Position numbers and translations under genes: made by a program
In this document: positions 47,569 through 60,540 of the stretch, in pieces
Layout: each line of letters opens with the position of its first letter
Numbering within the stretch: the stretch's first letter is position 1
NCBI GenBank assembly: GCA_037043235.1
Contig: JAWRVZ010000109.1
Span: 891,001 to 955,000 of the forward strand
Direction of reading: 5' to 3'
DNA length: 64,000 nucleotides
DNA from: Rhodeus uyekii
Taxonomy: Eukaryota; Chordata; Actinopteri; Cypriniformes; Acheilognathidae
The notes under the pieces: model-generated
Seen by the model: the letters and a program-made list of their open reading frames with translations, nothing else
The model's database searches: none
What the model was told of the DNA's origin: nothing

Positions 47569-48251
47569 CAGCAATGATTTGAGATAAGAGCATAATCCGC
47601 TCCAGGACGAGCTCGTAACTCAAATCATTTTTCCCCTTAAGAAATAACAGGAAAAAAATTAATCCGTTCCGGCCCTCAAAAAAACTCTTATTAGTGCTGA
47701 TAACAATGGAAAAAACATGTTTTTATTTGCTATAGACACACACACATAAAGAAAATTATAGTATATAAGGATTCCTGTGATAGAAAATAAAATGTGGTTT
47801 TAATTATGAGTTCTTTCCTTCGAGACACACGATACAGTAGCGGCTAATGACGACATGATGAGGAGGAAGAGGAGGAGGGATAATGTAGATAACACAAACA
47901 CAATATGGAAGTGTAGTGTTTCTTCCCGTGTTGTGTATTGATAGACTCAGAAGCTCATATTTATTATTATTGAACACTCATAACTCGTGCTGCTCCCAGC
48001 TTAATACTGGTGAATCACTCGTTGCCCCCGGTAACCCCCGCTGTAAAACCAAGCTGCCTCTAGTGGAGATCATATGCAATTACACATAAATGAGGAGCTT
48101 GAGCTGCTGCGAGTGCTGAACACCTCTAGCGTCTGGAAGCTGCTCGTATCTCAAATATTTACTCGTATCTCAAAGCAAAAAATAGCTGTAAGGCTTGCTC
48201 GTATCTCCAAGTACTCGTATGTCGGGACACTCGTATCTCAAGGTATTGCTG
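47569..48251 (+). mobile_element. pogo/Tigger-like nonautonomous TIR element
   Basis: CAGCAATGATTTGAGATAAG at the left and ATCTCAAGGTATTGCTG at the right, flanked by TA at 47567-47568 and 48252-48253. Nearly identical to 62138-62823 in the interior; no transposase frame. Confidence 0.85.
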
Positions 48252-48253
48252 TA

Positions 48254-49067
48254 CTGCTTTTACTTGCATATAAACATTGATCAGTGGCACATCATCCGAT
48301 TTTCTCCCAATTGTGTTTATTTGAAAGCTCTGCAAGACGGGCATTTTAGCTGAGCTTTGTGTAACTTTGACCTTGCATTCGTGTTTGTTTGAGTGCGTCA
48401 AAGGTTTCTATTTACAGTGTGTTTTTACAAGCGTTGAGCATCAATTACAATCACACCAATTGCTAGTTAGTAAAGTAAGTGTTTGTCAGTAAGTTCAAGT
48501 GTTCATCTGAAAATGTTGATATTTTTCATGGTATCAAATTAAAGTAGGAAATTCCAGTATCATGACAACAAACTACTGAGTACTTCTGTATTTACAACCT
48601 TATTTAAATGTGCGATTGAAGAGGAAACTCCGATAGGAAACTTTTCATTGATATCTACGAAACATTATTTCACAATGTTAAAAAGGTTTAAATGACAGGA
48701 ATCCAAAGCATGCGTGTTTATTTGGGAACAGCGGTGCTTATGTTCGTCTCTCACTGTACCGTTAGCCTCATCCAGCGCGGCCAGCTTCATAATCGATGCA
48801 GTGGATGCGTCTGAAACTCTGCAGCTGTTTCTGCTCTAAACACATTATTTATTCTAGAGCGTCAGAGATCTGCAAATCCTACTAAACAACCCTCTGAATG
48901 AACTCTGAGCAACATCTGAATTAGCTGAATTTTTTTATTAGCTTTTTATATTGGCAGTTAATAGTATAAGGTGTTATTTATTGCATTTTTTTTTTATGGA
49001 CGTAACAAAAAATGTATCGATATTAACCAATATTCTGATATTTATGTGTGTGTGTGTGTGTACATGC
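48254..49067. other. Intronic DNA, no gene recognised
   Basis: No recognised feature apart from a short (TG)n at 49046-49060. Confidence 0.4.
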
Positions 49068-50129
49068 ATCTAATAAATTCAGCTTTAATCACAGAAATAA
49101 ATGACACTTTACTATATATTCACATAGAAAACAGCTGTTTTACACAGATATAATATTACACTGTTTTACTGTATTTATCATCTAATAAATTCAGCTTTAA
49201 TCACAGAAATAAATGACACTTTACTATATATTCACATAGAAAACAGCTGTTTTACACTGATATACTATTACACTGTTTTACTGTATCATCTAATAAATTC
49301 AGCTTTAATCACAGGAATAAATGACACTTTACTATATATTCACATAGAAAACAGCTGCTTTACACTGATATAATATTACACTGTTTTACTGTATTTATCA
49401 TCTAATAAATTCAGCTTTAATTACAGGAATAAATGACACTTTACTATATATTCACATAGAAAACAGCTGTTTTACACTGATATAATATTACACTGTTTTA
49501 CTGTATTTATCATCTAATAAATTCAGCTTTAATTACAGGAATAAATGACACTTTACTATATATTCACAGAGAAAACAGCTGTTTTACACTGATATAATAT
49601 TACACTGTTTTACTGTATTTATCATCGAATAAATTCAGCTTTAATCACAGGAATAAATGACACTTTACTATATATTCACATAGAAAACAGCTGCTTTACA
49701 CTTATATAATATTACACTGTTTTACTGTATTTATCATCTAATAAATTCAGCTTTAATCACAGGAATAAATGACACTTTACTATATATTCACATAGAAAAC
49801 AGCTGTTTTACACTGATATAATATTACACTGTTTTACTGTATTTATCATCGAATAAATTCAGCTTTAATCACAGGAATAAATGACACTTTACTATATATT
49901 CACATAGAAAACAGCTGTTTTACACTTATATAATATTACACTGTTTTACTGTATTTATCATCTAATAAATTCAGCTTTAATCACAGGAATAAATGACACT
50001 TTACTATATATTCACATAGAAAACAGCTGTTTTACACTGATATAATATTACACTGTTTTACTGTATTTATCATATAATAAATTCAGCTTTAATCACAGGA
50101 ATAAATGACACTTTACTAGATATTCACAT
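49068..50129. repeat. 112-bp tandem array, 9.5 units
   Basis: Units begin at 49068, 49180, 49288, 49400, 49512, 49624, 49736, 49848, 49960 and 50072. All are 112 bp except one of 108 bp that lacks TTTA. Core blocks are CAGCTTTAATCACAGGAATA and CACATAGAAAACAGCTG. Divergence between units is only a few bases. Confidence 0.97.
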
Positions 50130-51151
50130 TTAATGAAATGCGAGGTTAGTATACATGGATAACTTAAGATTACCAAAAATACTGAAACTTGAGCAAAAAA
50201 TGATTTTTCTAATGTCTACATTTGTATGCAAACAACTTGTGACTTCATATAGAGCTATAAGTTACATCATCTGTTATCTGTTCTATCATTATTTTCACAC
50301 ACAAGGTTTGCAGAGACGCACAAATTAAAATAACGTGTTTATATATTATATTATTCATTGATAAAATATAGTAATTTAAAGGTTAAAAGAAAATGTATTA
50401 AAAATAGAAAAGATATTATAAAAATGAAATGATTTCTGGACCAATAAACCCCCACAAAAGCTATATCTTCGGGTCATTTTGTCCCACGAGGGAAGGGTGG
50501 TTTACTAAGGGTTGTGCTAGTCAATTTACTGGCATTTGCGCCATTATTTAACGCCCCAAAAAAGCTCATTTGCGCTGCTCTTGTTGAATTGCGTTGGTCA
50601 TTATGGAAACGATCCATCTGCGCTCTTTAATCTGAGCAATCTATCCCCTAATATTTGACTTTTCTGTGTTTTTGTAAGACAGGAGGCTTGCTCTGTTACA
50701 CTTTTGAAAGTTTTCTACATTTCTGCACACTAATACCCACAATGCCGTAGTCCCTCTGTGTGACAGCAGCTCAGTGTTAACGGATAGCCGCTCTTGGATC
50801 CAGTCCCCTTGCAACATTATCCAAATCTGCATCATTTTGTGCCGTCAGCTGCACAGCAGGAGGAAGAATAGTGTCGGTCAGATGGGGTCAGTCTGCAGCA
50901 CAATGAGCTCTTGTTTCTCATGGCTGGTGACTGAAGGAGTGGAATAAACCCTGTGTGAGTGAGTCAGTGCCTCTGAGCACTGGATCAGGGATTTATCTGG
51001 ACCACTGCACTTCACAGCTTTGGAAACAGCTACCAGATAAGCACTCACCCCTGTCCTCCTCTTTCCCTGACCTGAACTCATCCTGATATTCCACCACTGC
51101 AACTCAACGTGAGCGAAGCGTCATATGGAGCAGCTTCTAAAGGATGCGCAT
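50130..51151. other. Intronic DNA, no gene recognised
   Basis: 50690-51110 is balanced in composition with no repeat seen. Confidence 0.4.
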
Positions 51152-51290
51152 CACATTCACGCTTTTATTCAAAGCGACTTGCATTGCATTCAAGAAACAC
51201 ATTAATATTCTAATCAGTTGTTGCTTTCCCTAAGATTCGAACACATGACCTTGACGTTGCAAGCACCACTCTCTACTGTTTGGAAAGCTA
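51152..51290 (-). mobile_element. tRNA-derived SINE
   Basis: Tail CACGCTTTTATTCAAAGCGA, complete body, head ending TTTGGAAAGC without the CTACAG segment. Confidence 0.92.
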
Positions 51291-52488
51291 TTGATTATTT
51301 ATACATTTTCTAAAGGCCTTCATTTATTGCCAGTCCATTAAGTTAGTGGTAGAAGATCTAAATCTTAAATAAATATGCATTAGTGGCCAATACGATCAAT
51401 ACATAAAAAACAAATCGCATATATTGATCGATTAACCAATATGGTGCCAAATATATAATGAATTTTACTAAAAATCATTTGAACTGTTTTCTGTAAGCAA
51501 TCATCGACTTCATTAGTTGACATTGTAGATGCTTTTAAATCATTTATCTTAGTTGATGTTAATGTCAACATTTACTACGTTATTATTGAAGTTAGCAAAA
51601 GTATCTGTTTATCTGATATTTAATGGACCTTATTTAACATTAACAAAGAACAACAGCATTTTAATTAAGCTTAACTAATGTTAACAAGCATTTTTTCGAA
51701 CTAAGATTTTTTTTATCATTTTTTATGTTAGTTAATGCATTAGTAACTACTACTACTACTACTAACAATTATTATTCATAATGTAATGAGTTATTATCAC
51801 TGACATTGTTTAAAAAAAATGATTAGACTATATACTAAAAATCTAAAATTAAATTATATAATGTATAATATATAATTTAAGATTTATTTTCCAAAAAAAT
51901 ATTATTAAATATGATTACATGCTCGATATTTAATATTATTAAATATTTAATAATATAAAATATAATTTTATATTTGTTTTCCAATTTTCTGATACTAAAT
52001 TTAGCATTAAATGGGTAATACTGAAATAAATACTGAATAATACTGAAAGAAATGTCAAATATCAGTCGATGACCTTTGTTTCATCACTCCAGCATTACGG
52101 CAGTGAATTCTGGGTGCAGATCTAATTTGTAAGTGTCAAAATAAACCTCTTCTACTTGTGGTTTGTAATGTCAGATGTGACTTTGATCATTAGTGCTGGT
52201 TCAGAAGAGCCAGTGGTTTGGGTCATGCTGTTCGCTGTCAATAACGCATGGGTTTATTGATGCATTAGAAGAGAACACAGTCCTAATAGCCTCCGTCTTC
52301 CTGTCTGAAGAGGCGGCATGCTTCATTTCTGATTAATGGATTGAGCTTTTTATCAGTCGCACTGCTATTTGTTCTATTACAGTTTGCAAAGCTCCCATAA
52401 AACATTAGTATTGATTTGTGCTTGCTTGAGCTAGTGGAATAGAGTTATCTAGAGCTGTGTATTTAATGTATACATTTTTAAATGAAAT
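51291..52488. other. AT-rich intronic DNA
   Basis: Very AT-rich at 51600-52040; no gene. Confidence 0.45.
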
Positions 52489-52903
52489 GAGTGAATGATG
52501 ATGATTCAATGACTCACTCATAAAGACTTGATTCATTACTGGATGATTCAGTGTTTCTGAACTGAATATCTTGAGTGAATGATTCGATGACTCACTCATA
52601 AATACTTGATTCATTACTGGATGATTCAGTGTTTCTGAACTGAATCTCTTGAGTGAGTGATTCAATGACTCACTCATAAAGACTTGTTTCGTTACTGGAT
52701 GATTCAGAGTTTCTGAACGAATCTCTTGAGTGAATGATTCAATGACTCACTCATAAATACTTGATTCATTACTGGATGATTCAGTGTTTCTGAACTGAAT
52801 CTCTTGAGTGAATGATTCAATGACTCACTCATAAATACTTGATTCATTACTGGATGATTCAGAGTTTCTGAACAAATCTCTTGAGTGAATGATTCAATGA
52901 CAA
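52489..52903. repeat. 78-bp tandem array, about 5 units
   Basis: Unit GAGTGAATGATTCAATGACT, CACTCATAAATACTTGATTC, ATTACTGGATGATTCAG, TTCTGAACTGAATCTCTT. The 78-bp length keeps a 26-residue-period frame open on the minus strand. Confidence 0.95.
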
Positions 52904-54115
52904 ACACAATTTTAACAGTCATGTGTCTCCACCTACTGGTGTAACGATGTAATTCATACAATCTTTATTTGAAGCGTCAAGTTGCTTTCAAAAGGTTTCC
53001 TCTATTCTGATCTCTACTGTAAACATCAGTGTTTATATCAGAGCTGTACACTTTTATCCCAGGACTTCTGTGATAATATGAGTTATTGTAAGACAGAAAT
53101 AATGACACTGTGTGTTTGAAAACACTGTTTGTGAATCTGTTTCAAATCTAAACATTACAACTGCTCTTGCTGGATCAGAACACAGATCTGAATGTTTGCT
53201 GTCTTCAAACTAATCAAAGGTTTAAAAGCCGAATTTCTAAATAGCAACGACAACAGTAAATGAACAGCTCTGTCTGTCTTGACTCTCTCCCTCTGTTGTC
53301 TGATCACTGAAGGTACAGTAGTGGGATGATTTGATCAACGGTCAGTTATTATTGCAGTTTTACCCCCCCCCCCCCCATGGACCCATATTGAGTTTTTAAC
53401 AACATTCATCCAGGAGAATGTGATTTCCTCATCATTGAGGAAGTGTTTCCAAGAAACCTCATGACGAGCAGTGAGACGACTCCCTCGGAGAGCCTTGAGT
53501 TTTCCTGTGGCCCGTGAAGCTGAAGAGCGCGGCTCGCTCCTGTTACATCGCCTCAAGGAAACAGTACGCCATTGTTTGCTGTGGAATTCACAGGGAATTT
53601 TGTGTCCAAAAAAAAAGGCTTAGCTTCAACCGGACCCCTCCATTGTTTATTCACGTTTTATCATGTTTACGTTGTTGTTTGGATCGTAAATGGCATTTTG
53701 CATCAAGACAAAACATTATGGAAAAAATTATAAATTAGGAAAAAATCCTGCCTCACCCACTTAGGAAACAAAATGCTCTTACGTAACACGAGTCAAAAGT
53801 TCAGTTGTAAGTCGGACACTATTGGATTGTTTTTTGGGTGGCTGTTTTCCTCACATGACTCAGTTGAGATGCTTCAGAGCAGCTGGAAATGGGAAATGAT
53901 CGTTGTAGAAATGCATGCATACTTTGGCTCCTGGGAAAATGTTGCATCTTTAAAGATTTAGACTTGTTTAGACCAATTTGAAATGCATTTAAGGGTGTCT
54001 TAAAGTCACAATGTTTGTGTAAATCTGGCCCTTTATTTCTTAAACATATCATGCATTTTAAACTAGAACCCCCCCTTTGGTCAAGTGTGAGGAAGGTATG
54101 AGTGAGGAAGGGTTC
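52904..54115. other. Intronic DNA with short poly-C
   Basis: C run at 53363-53376; no exon recognised. Confidence 0.4.
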
Positions 54116-54790
54116 TTTATTTAATGAAAACAAAATTCAAAACCTAGTATGACTAGACTTAAACTAAACGAAACTTGACTCGGCAAGACCAGTTGGACTG
54201 GACTGGATAAGAATCCGACCTGACAATCCATAGCATTTCAATGACATAGAGCGACAACGACACCGCACAGGACCACACACCCGGGAGAGTAAGTAGTGAC
54301 ACACGAGGCAAGATCAGTGATGGAGGACAGGTGGGGCAAATTAAACAGTAACGAGGGAACAAGACGGGCGGGGTTACACAATAACATGGCCAATGTAAAC
54401 GTGCATAAGCTGCATATACACATGAAACAATAGTGAAAACAAGCTGTGCGCGACACAGCACTAGACAAGACGTGACATGAAAGAACGAAGCTGATGTAAA
54501 CAAGAACCAACACGCGGACAAGAGAGCGCGCGACCCGAGCGAAGCCCGAAACCACGCCCTCTCACATGACGTAGCGCACACGAGGACGAGCGAACGCTCA
54601 CAACAGGGACAAACACACGGGCCATGAACGTCCGAATCCCGACACAAGACCAAAGTGTCGGGATCGAACATCACTCCCCGCACACAAGATGCTTCGCAGA
54701 CAAGAGAGCGAGCGACTCTACACTCGAAGCCATGCGCTCCCACAAAGACACGACCCTGTCAGAGCTCTGTCACCCAAACACTAGAAAACA
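54116..54790 (-). mobile_element. Possible solo LTR or retroelement 3' part
   Basis: A block with distinct composition (A/C-rich on +, many CpGs). On the minus strand it starts near a TGACAGGGTCGTGTC sequence and ends in CATTAAATAAAGAACCC, which holds an AATAAA signal. A 194-residue minus frame here has no domain. I recall similar blocks in fish LTRs, but a 5-bp target duplication and CA end were not secured. Confidence 0.35.
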
Positions 54791-55962
54791 CGACCGAAGT
54801 CACTTTTGGATAACAAAGAAATGTCATATTGACCAGCTAAATATGATCAACATATTGCACTTGCAGTTGTCATCAGGCTGGCTCTGACTCTCATGTGGTG
54901 ACAGCAGTTTGTGGCCACCCACATCCTGGCTCGCTCATCAGCTCCGTTCGTTCTAGGCTCTTTGCACGTCAGGAAGAATTGTAATCCTGCAGTGCTTTCA
55001 ACGCAGAGACATTGATGGGACTCTGACACGCGTTTCCACCCAAAGCTTGAAAACAAACTCTACAAACCCTATATTAAGTATTTCTTAGATCCTCTGTGCA
55101 CCTGCTTTGAAAGAATCCTCCTGTAAATCAGCAGCAAAGCATTCAAGCTGTTAGTATGACGATCACCTGAATAGAGACTCGTTTGAGTCACACAAACACA
55201 TCCGTATCTGTGGTATGTACTGTTGTAATCTTGGGATACCGAGCCTTTTAAAAGTATTTCATGTTGAAGAGATTAAAATCAAAATGTTAACATGTTTACT
55301 CGGGTTTGTTTCTTCCATGCAGCAGCAAAAGAAGTGTTAGGCAGGACGTTCACGCTCCTCTTTGCCATGCAATGTTCATATGCTTATTTCACACAGAGGA
55401 CAAAAAGTACAGAAAGGTTTTCTATTCTATAATAGTGGCTTTTTAGCTTAGATTAGTGGACTTGTCTGGGTCAGTGGAGCTTTATTCCACATAACTCAAG
55501 AACTGAACATACAAAACGGCTACACTTTAAAACAATTACTTAATAATAAATAAAGCAACCAAAAAAAAGTTTTTAATTCTCAACTTCAAGAGTTTCATTT
55601 GTGCCAGCTAATTATTTTGAGGAAGTTACTTACTCAAAATGTTTGTAATCTCAACTTTTACTACGACAGAGTTCAATCAACCTTTAAAAATAATGCGTGT
55701 TACAATGTTTTTGTATATCCAGTTCAGGCACAAAACTGTATTTGTAGAAATTCTTTGACTGATCGGTCTTTCCGGTGCAATCAGATCATTACCGCATGGT
55801 ACAAGCTGTTCATTTGAATAGTCTGTTTCAGTGTTTGCTTTAGTCCTTTCAGATCTCCTCCGAGACCCTCCACCTCCCCCAGCTCCACCTGCCTAGATCT
55901 GCTACGGGATTTATGTATGTCTCTGTATGCAGCATATCTTTTTCTGTAGCTGTTTTTCTACA
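54791..55962. other. Intronic DNA, no gene recognised
   Basis: No recognised feature. Confidence 0.4.
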
Positions 55963-56104
55963 GCTTTCTTGAACTTCAATCAGTAGTAAGTGGCGCTTGC
56001 AACGCCAAGGTCATGGGTTTGATTCCCAGGGAAAGCAAGAACTGATTAGAATGTCAATGAGTTTCTTGAATGCAATGCAATGTAAATGTCTGACAAATAC
56101 CTAA
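55963..56104 (+). mobile_element. tRNA-derived SINE
   Basis: Head diverged at the A-box (AACTTCAATCAGTAGTAAG), B-box GGTTTGATTCC, shortened tail. Inverted partner 65 bp away. Confidence 0.92.
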
Positions 56105-56169
56105 AAACGAAAAAACAACGTTTTTGTTTAAAAACGTTAAGTATTAGCATGGTATTTACTACGGCAATG

Positions 56170-56310
56170 CTTGCTTTTATCCAAAGCGACTTGCATTGCA
56201 TTCAAGAAACACATTGACATTCTAATCAGTTCAATGCTTTCCCTGGGAATCGAACCCATGACCTTGATGTTGCAAGCGCCACTCTCTACTGTTTGATCTA
56301 CAGGAAATCT
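56170..56310 (-). mobile_element. tRNA-derived SINE
   Basis: Complete body and head, truncated tail (GCTTTTATCCAAAGCG). Forms an inverted pair with 55963-56104. Confidence 0.93.
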
Positions 56311-57832
56311 GTCCTGTAATAGTATAATCTAATAGTCAGTGGCTCAATGCTTTGTCTCAGTGGATTGTTGTTGCCCCTTCAAACTGAATCATCAAATAAG
56401 CTCATCACCTTTAGGAAACTATAAAGGTGTGAAGAGACTCTATATCCCCGAAGGCTGTAGAAAGCCTGATTAATAGGCCCACATTGAATTTGTTCAATGA
56501 ATGAAAGGTACAATAGCTAAATAACACTCAATTAAGCACAAGGTGCACAGATGCGCGCTGAACCTCTGTAAAAGCACAGGAACGAGTGACGGTTTTTGTT
56601 TACGGTCACTGGAATACCAGAGTCGAGCAGGAGCTGAAACTTGGCTCACGTCAGAGCGCTGCTTAAAATACCAGCCACGCCAATTAACTCTGAATAGACG
56701 ACTATCTCAGGGAAGCGTGTTTGTTTTTCTATGTGTATGTTTAGTAGAAAGAGGTATTTAAAGAGAACTGATAGACCCAGTTTCTCGTTCTGTGGCGTAA
56801 TTGCGAGGGGAAGGATGTGGCTTTCAGACTAACACTCAGAGATGAGAGACTGAGCTTCCCTGCGTTTGCCGTTAAACGACGAACAGCTCCTCTATTATTC
56901 ATTCATTAACCAGTTCAGTCCAACTCTGTGATCCTGTGGGAAATCTGTTGCCATACTGCAGAGAGCGTCCATGTGTTTTTTTGGCCGGTAGAAGTCGTGG
57001 AACTTCTACAATATAACAATTTATTCAAAATTTAAAAATTGTATTTAGAAAATGCATTAATTATTGAATTCATAAGTTATATTTGCAATAGTAGGGCCTT
57101 TAAAGTGTGTTAAGAAATCCTTTTTCTCTTTTTTTTATCAGTATTTTGTTTTTGGATTCATGATTTAATGCACATTTATAATAAAAAATGGTGATAATCA
57201 AATGACGACATTAACAATTTAATTAATTTTAGAATGCAATCAAAGAAAAAATGTAAAAATGTTTGTCAAACAAAGTGCTGCAAAACAGGTTTACTGTTAA
57301 AATTAATACACGTAAAATCTATTCCTTTAAAAAGTTTTTATTTACATTATTATTACTTTAAGTTCACGCTACTATGCAATAGTAATAAATTTCTTCAAAA
57401 GCGTTATTTTGACGACTCGTTCATGAAGTGTTGTGCGTTTCTTTGAGTAAAAGGCGATCGTTTTCACTTTAATGGAGAAAAATGATCAAGATATCCATGA
57501 AATGAACCAATGCCAGTCATTTGCACACAGAATATGAAGACTTCATATTAAATTAGCGATGTTTTTGCACTTTAATATTCATAATAGTCCATGTCGCCAT
57601 TTGATTAAATGTTTTGCCAGATTTCAAACAACTGCTTTATTTCTGAGCGGTCTGATCTTCACTTCAGGAGCACAGACCCTCGTTTCACGTCCTTGACTAA
57701 TTGCTGCAAGGCATTACGGCTTAGACGTGGACCGCTATTGAGAGTTGAGTGATGTGTCATGAGGCTTCATATTACCGTCTCATACTAATACTGTCTGTCT
57801 CCATCCTCTGCCATCATTTGTTCACAAATATC
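56311..57832. other. Intronic DNA, no gene recognised
   Basis: 56540-56950 is balanced in composition; 57000-57480 is AT-rich. Confidence 0.4.
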
Positions 57833-57985
57833 TGTAGATCAAACCTGTAGAGAGTGCCGCTTGCAACGCCAAGGTCATGGGTTCGATTCCCAGGGAAAGC
57901 AAGAACTGATTTAGAATGTCAATGTGTTTCTTGAATGCAATGCAAGTCGCTTTGGATAAAAGCATCTGATCAATGCAGAAATGTA
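57833..57985 (+). mobile_element. tRNA-derived SINE
   Basis: TGTAGATCAAACCTGTAGAG head, B-box GGTTCGATTCC, full body and tail. Confidence 0.94.
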
Positions 57986-58560
57986 TCAAATGGATAGTTC
58001 AGACTCTAAAGTCATATTAGATTAAGTGCTTTTAAAGCCATTGTTATTTTTTTCTGTTATTGGATTCTGTAATTGATTGAAGGTTTAGGTTAAACCTTAA
58101 AAGAACCGTTAAATCTTAAGATGTCACTAGCTATGTTTCCATCCAAAGTTGCACATTTAAATTGTGCTTAAATTTGGAAAATTGCATAAAACATTTGCGA
58201 ATAAAACAACGTTTCCATCCAATGAATCGAAGCGTACAAAATCGTCTCTTCCTGATGAAATGGTGCTAAATATCACTGAGAAATACGGAAGCTGCTGCAC
58301 CAGAAGCCACTGTATAATAATAATGTTCGTATATAAACGCTTGACGCTGTGCAGTGAGATCCAGTTATGCCGTCCCGTCTCAAACCTGCGTCTTTTTTGG
58401 TGCATCAAGGAATTAATTCGGTAAAAGTGTGTTCATCGTGGTTTGTGCATGTTTTCATATCGCATAAACTAATTTGAGCACATGTGCTTTTTTAGGACTT
58501 CAGCACTTCTTTGTGTTTCTGTCCAGTGGTTTATTGTTGTTTTAAACTAGTACATTTAAA
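57986..58560. other. Intronic DNA
   Basis: 58130-58430 contains a GTTTCCATCCAA motif typical of an old fish dispersed repeat; no gene. Confidence 0.4.
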
Positions 58561-58632
58561 TTTGGCATTTATACATTTTGCTGACACTTTTAATCCAAAA
58601 TGCAATGCAAGTCGCTTTGGATAAAAGCAAGC
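58561..58632. mobile_element. Two SINE/L2 tail fragments, tail to tail
   Basis: GCATTTATACATTTTGCTGA...TTTTAATCC (minus tail) directly followed by GCAATGCAAGTCGCTTTGGA (plus tail). Confidence 0.7.
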
Positions 58633-58670
58633 ATTGTCTTATTCAGTAACATGCTAATACTTATTTAAAT

Positions 58671-58814
58671 TTTTATGCATTTATCAGACGCTTTTATCAT
58701 TGCATTCAAGAAACACATTGACAATTCTGATCAGTTCTTGCTTTCCTTGGGAATCAAACCCATGACCTTGATGTTGCAAGCGCCATTGTCTACTGTTTGA
58801 GACACAGGAAAGCT
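58671..58814 (-). mobile_element. tRNA-derived SINE, near full length
   Basis: Tail TATCAGACGCTTTTATC, body, head ending ACACAGGAAAGC. Confidence 0.94.
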
Positions 58815-59660
58815 GTAGCTGTAGAAAGCAGTAGTAATGTATTGTTTATTAGCACTTCTGTTTATCTGCGTCTCAAACTCAGTAGTGCAATCCAACCTCT
58901 GTTTGTACGTGATACTTCTGCATTGTTTGAAGCTGCAACATCCCTCCTCCTGATAATGGGACGCAGCAAAAAAGTGCACCCTTTTCTTTTGGGGTTTTTC
59001 AGCGAACACACCACTCACACTATTTATACTTGATGGCATAGAGTAGAGCATAAGTGCTGGAATTGGGACGCACCTATTGTTCTTCTAAAGAGGCAATGAG
59101 TTGGTTATTTTTAGCATGGTTCAGGGTCATGCCTAACCACTCTTCTTATGCAAGCATGGCTTCTTGTAAGAATGCTTTATTTTGATGTATGAGTTTAAAA
59201 ACACTTACTGTGACCAGTGGTGGATTTTACAGTCCAGGAGCGTTGCGTTTCGTCAAGGTTTTCTCTTTAGAAATTGCTCTATTGCTTCCTGTTTTCGTCC
59301 ATGTTTGCATTTGCGTGCCAAGAGCATCACACAAACACTTAATGCGGGCTGATGTCAGATGTGTGAAGGTTTAACTCTCTGCAGAGGTTTTAATTGCATC
59401 CAGAGTCGGCAGCTTTATGCAATTAGATGTAGATGCCAGAGTTTCTGTAGTGCAGACGTCTGGGTTGTGTCCCAACTCTAATGGTCCCAAAGACCCTCGC
59501 CATGTTGCTGGCAGATTTGAGATTATCTGGAGAGAAACAGGGTTTGTTTATTAAACTGTTGCTCTGGACGACATATTCCATCTATAGCTCAAAATATTTC
59601 ATTGAATGAGTTCATTGCCATTTATCTAAATTTAGTGCATAGTATACGACTTGTGAATTC
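58815..59660. other. Intronic DNA, no gene recognised
   Basis: No recognised feature. Confidence 0.4.
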
Positions 59661-60540
59661 AGTTTAAATGCATAATTTACTGTATTTAAGAGGAAAATAA
59701 ATCCTGTTTAAATGCATCATTTACTGTATTTAAGGGGAAAATAAATCCTGTTTAAATGTCAGTTTACTGTATTTTCCCCTTAAATACAGTAAATTATGCA
59801 TTTAAACTGGATTTATTTTCCCCTTTTACTGTATTTAAGGGGAAAATAAATTCAGTTTAAATGCATTTACTGTTTTTAAGGGGAAAATAATTCCAGTTTA
59901 AATGCTTCATTTACTGTATTTAAGGGGGAAAATAAATCCAGTTTAAATGCATCATTTACTGTATTTAAGGGGAAAATGAATCCAGTTTAAATGCATCATT
60001 TACTGTATTTAAGGGGAAAATAAATCCAGTTTAAATGCATCATTTACTGTATTTAAGGGGAAAATAAATCCAGTTTAAATGCATCATTTACTGTATTTAA
60101 GGGGAAAATAAATCCAGTTTAAATGCATCTTTTACTGTATTTAAAGGGAAAATAAATCCGGTTTAAATGCATCATTTACTGTATTTAAGGGGAAAATAAA
60201 TTCAGTTTAAATGCATCATTTACTGTTTTTAAGGGGAAAATAAATCCGGTTTAAATGCATCATTTACTGTTTTTAAGGGGAAAATAATACCAGTTTAAAT
60301 GCATCATTTACTGTATTTAAAGGGAAAATAATTCCAGTTTAAATGCATCATTTACTGTATTTAAAGGGAAAATAATTCCAGTTTAAATGCATCATTTACT
60401 GTATTTAAGGGGAAAATAAATTCAGTTTAAATGCATCATTTACTGTATTTAAGGGGAAAATAAATCCGGTTTAAATGCATTTACTGTTTTTAAGGGGAAA
60501 ATAAATCTAGTTTAAATGCATCATTTACTGTATTTAAGGT
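59661..60540. repeat. 44-bp tandem array with one inverted unit
   Basis: About 20 units of TTTAAATGCATCATTTACTG plus TATTTAAGGGGAAAATAAAT and CCAG. At 59773-59823 one unit is reverse-complemented (CCCCTTAAATACAGTAAATT...TTATTTTCCCC), and normal orientation resumes at once. Confidence 0.96.

Noticed and set aside
49068..50129. Regular direct repeats resembling a CRISPR array
   Set aside because: The whole 112-bp unit is conserved, so there are no unique spacers, and the host is a vertebrate.
54159..54743. 194-residue minus-strand Cys/Leu/Ser-rich frame
   Set aside because: No recognisable domain, and it lies within a block that looks like a retroelement end.
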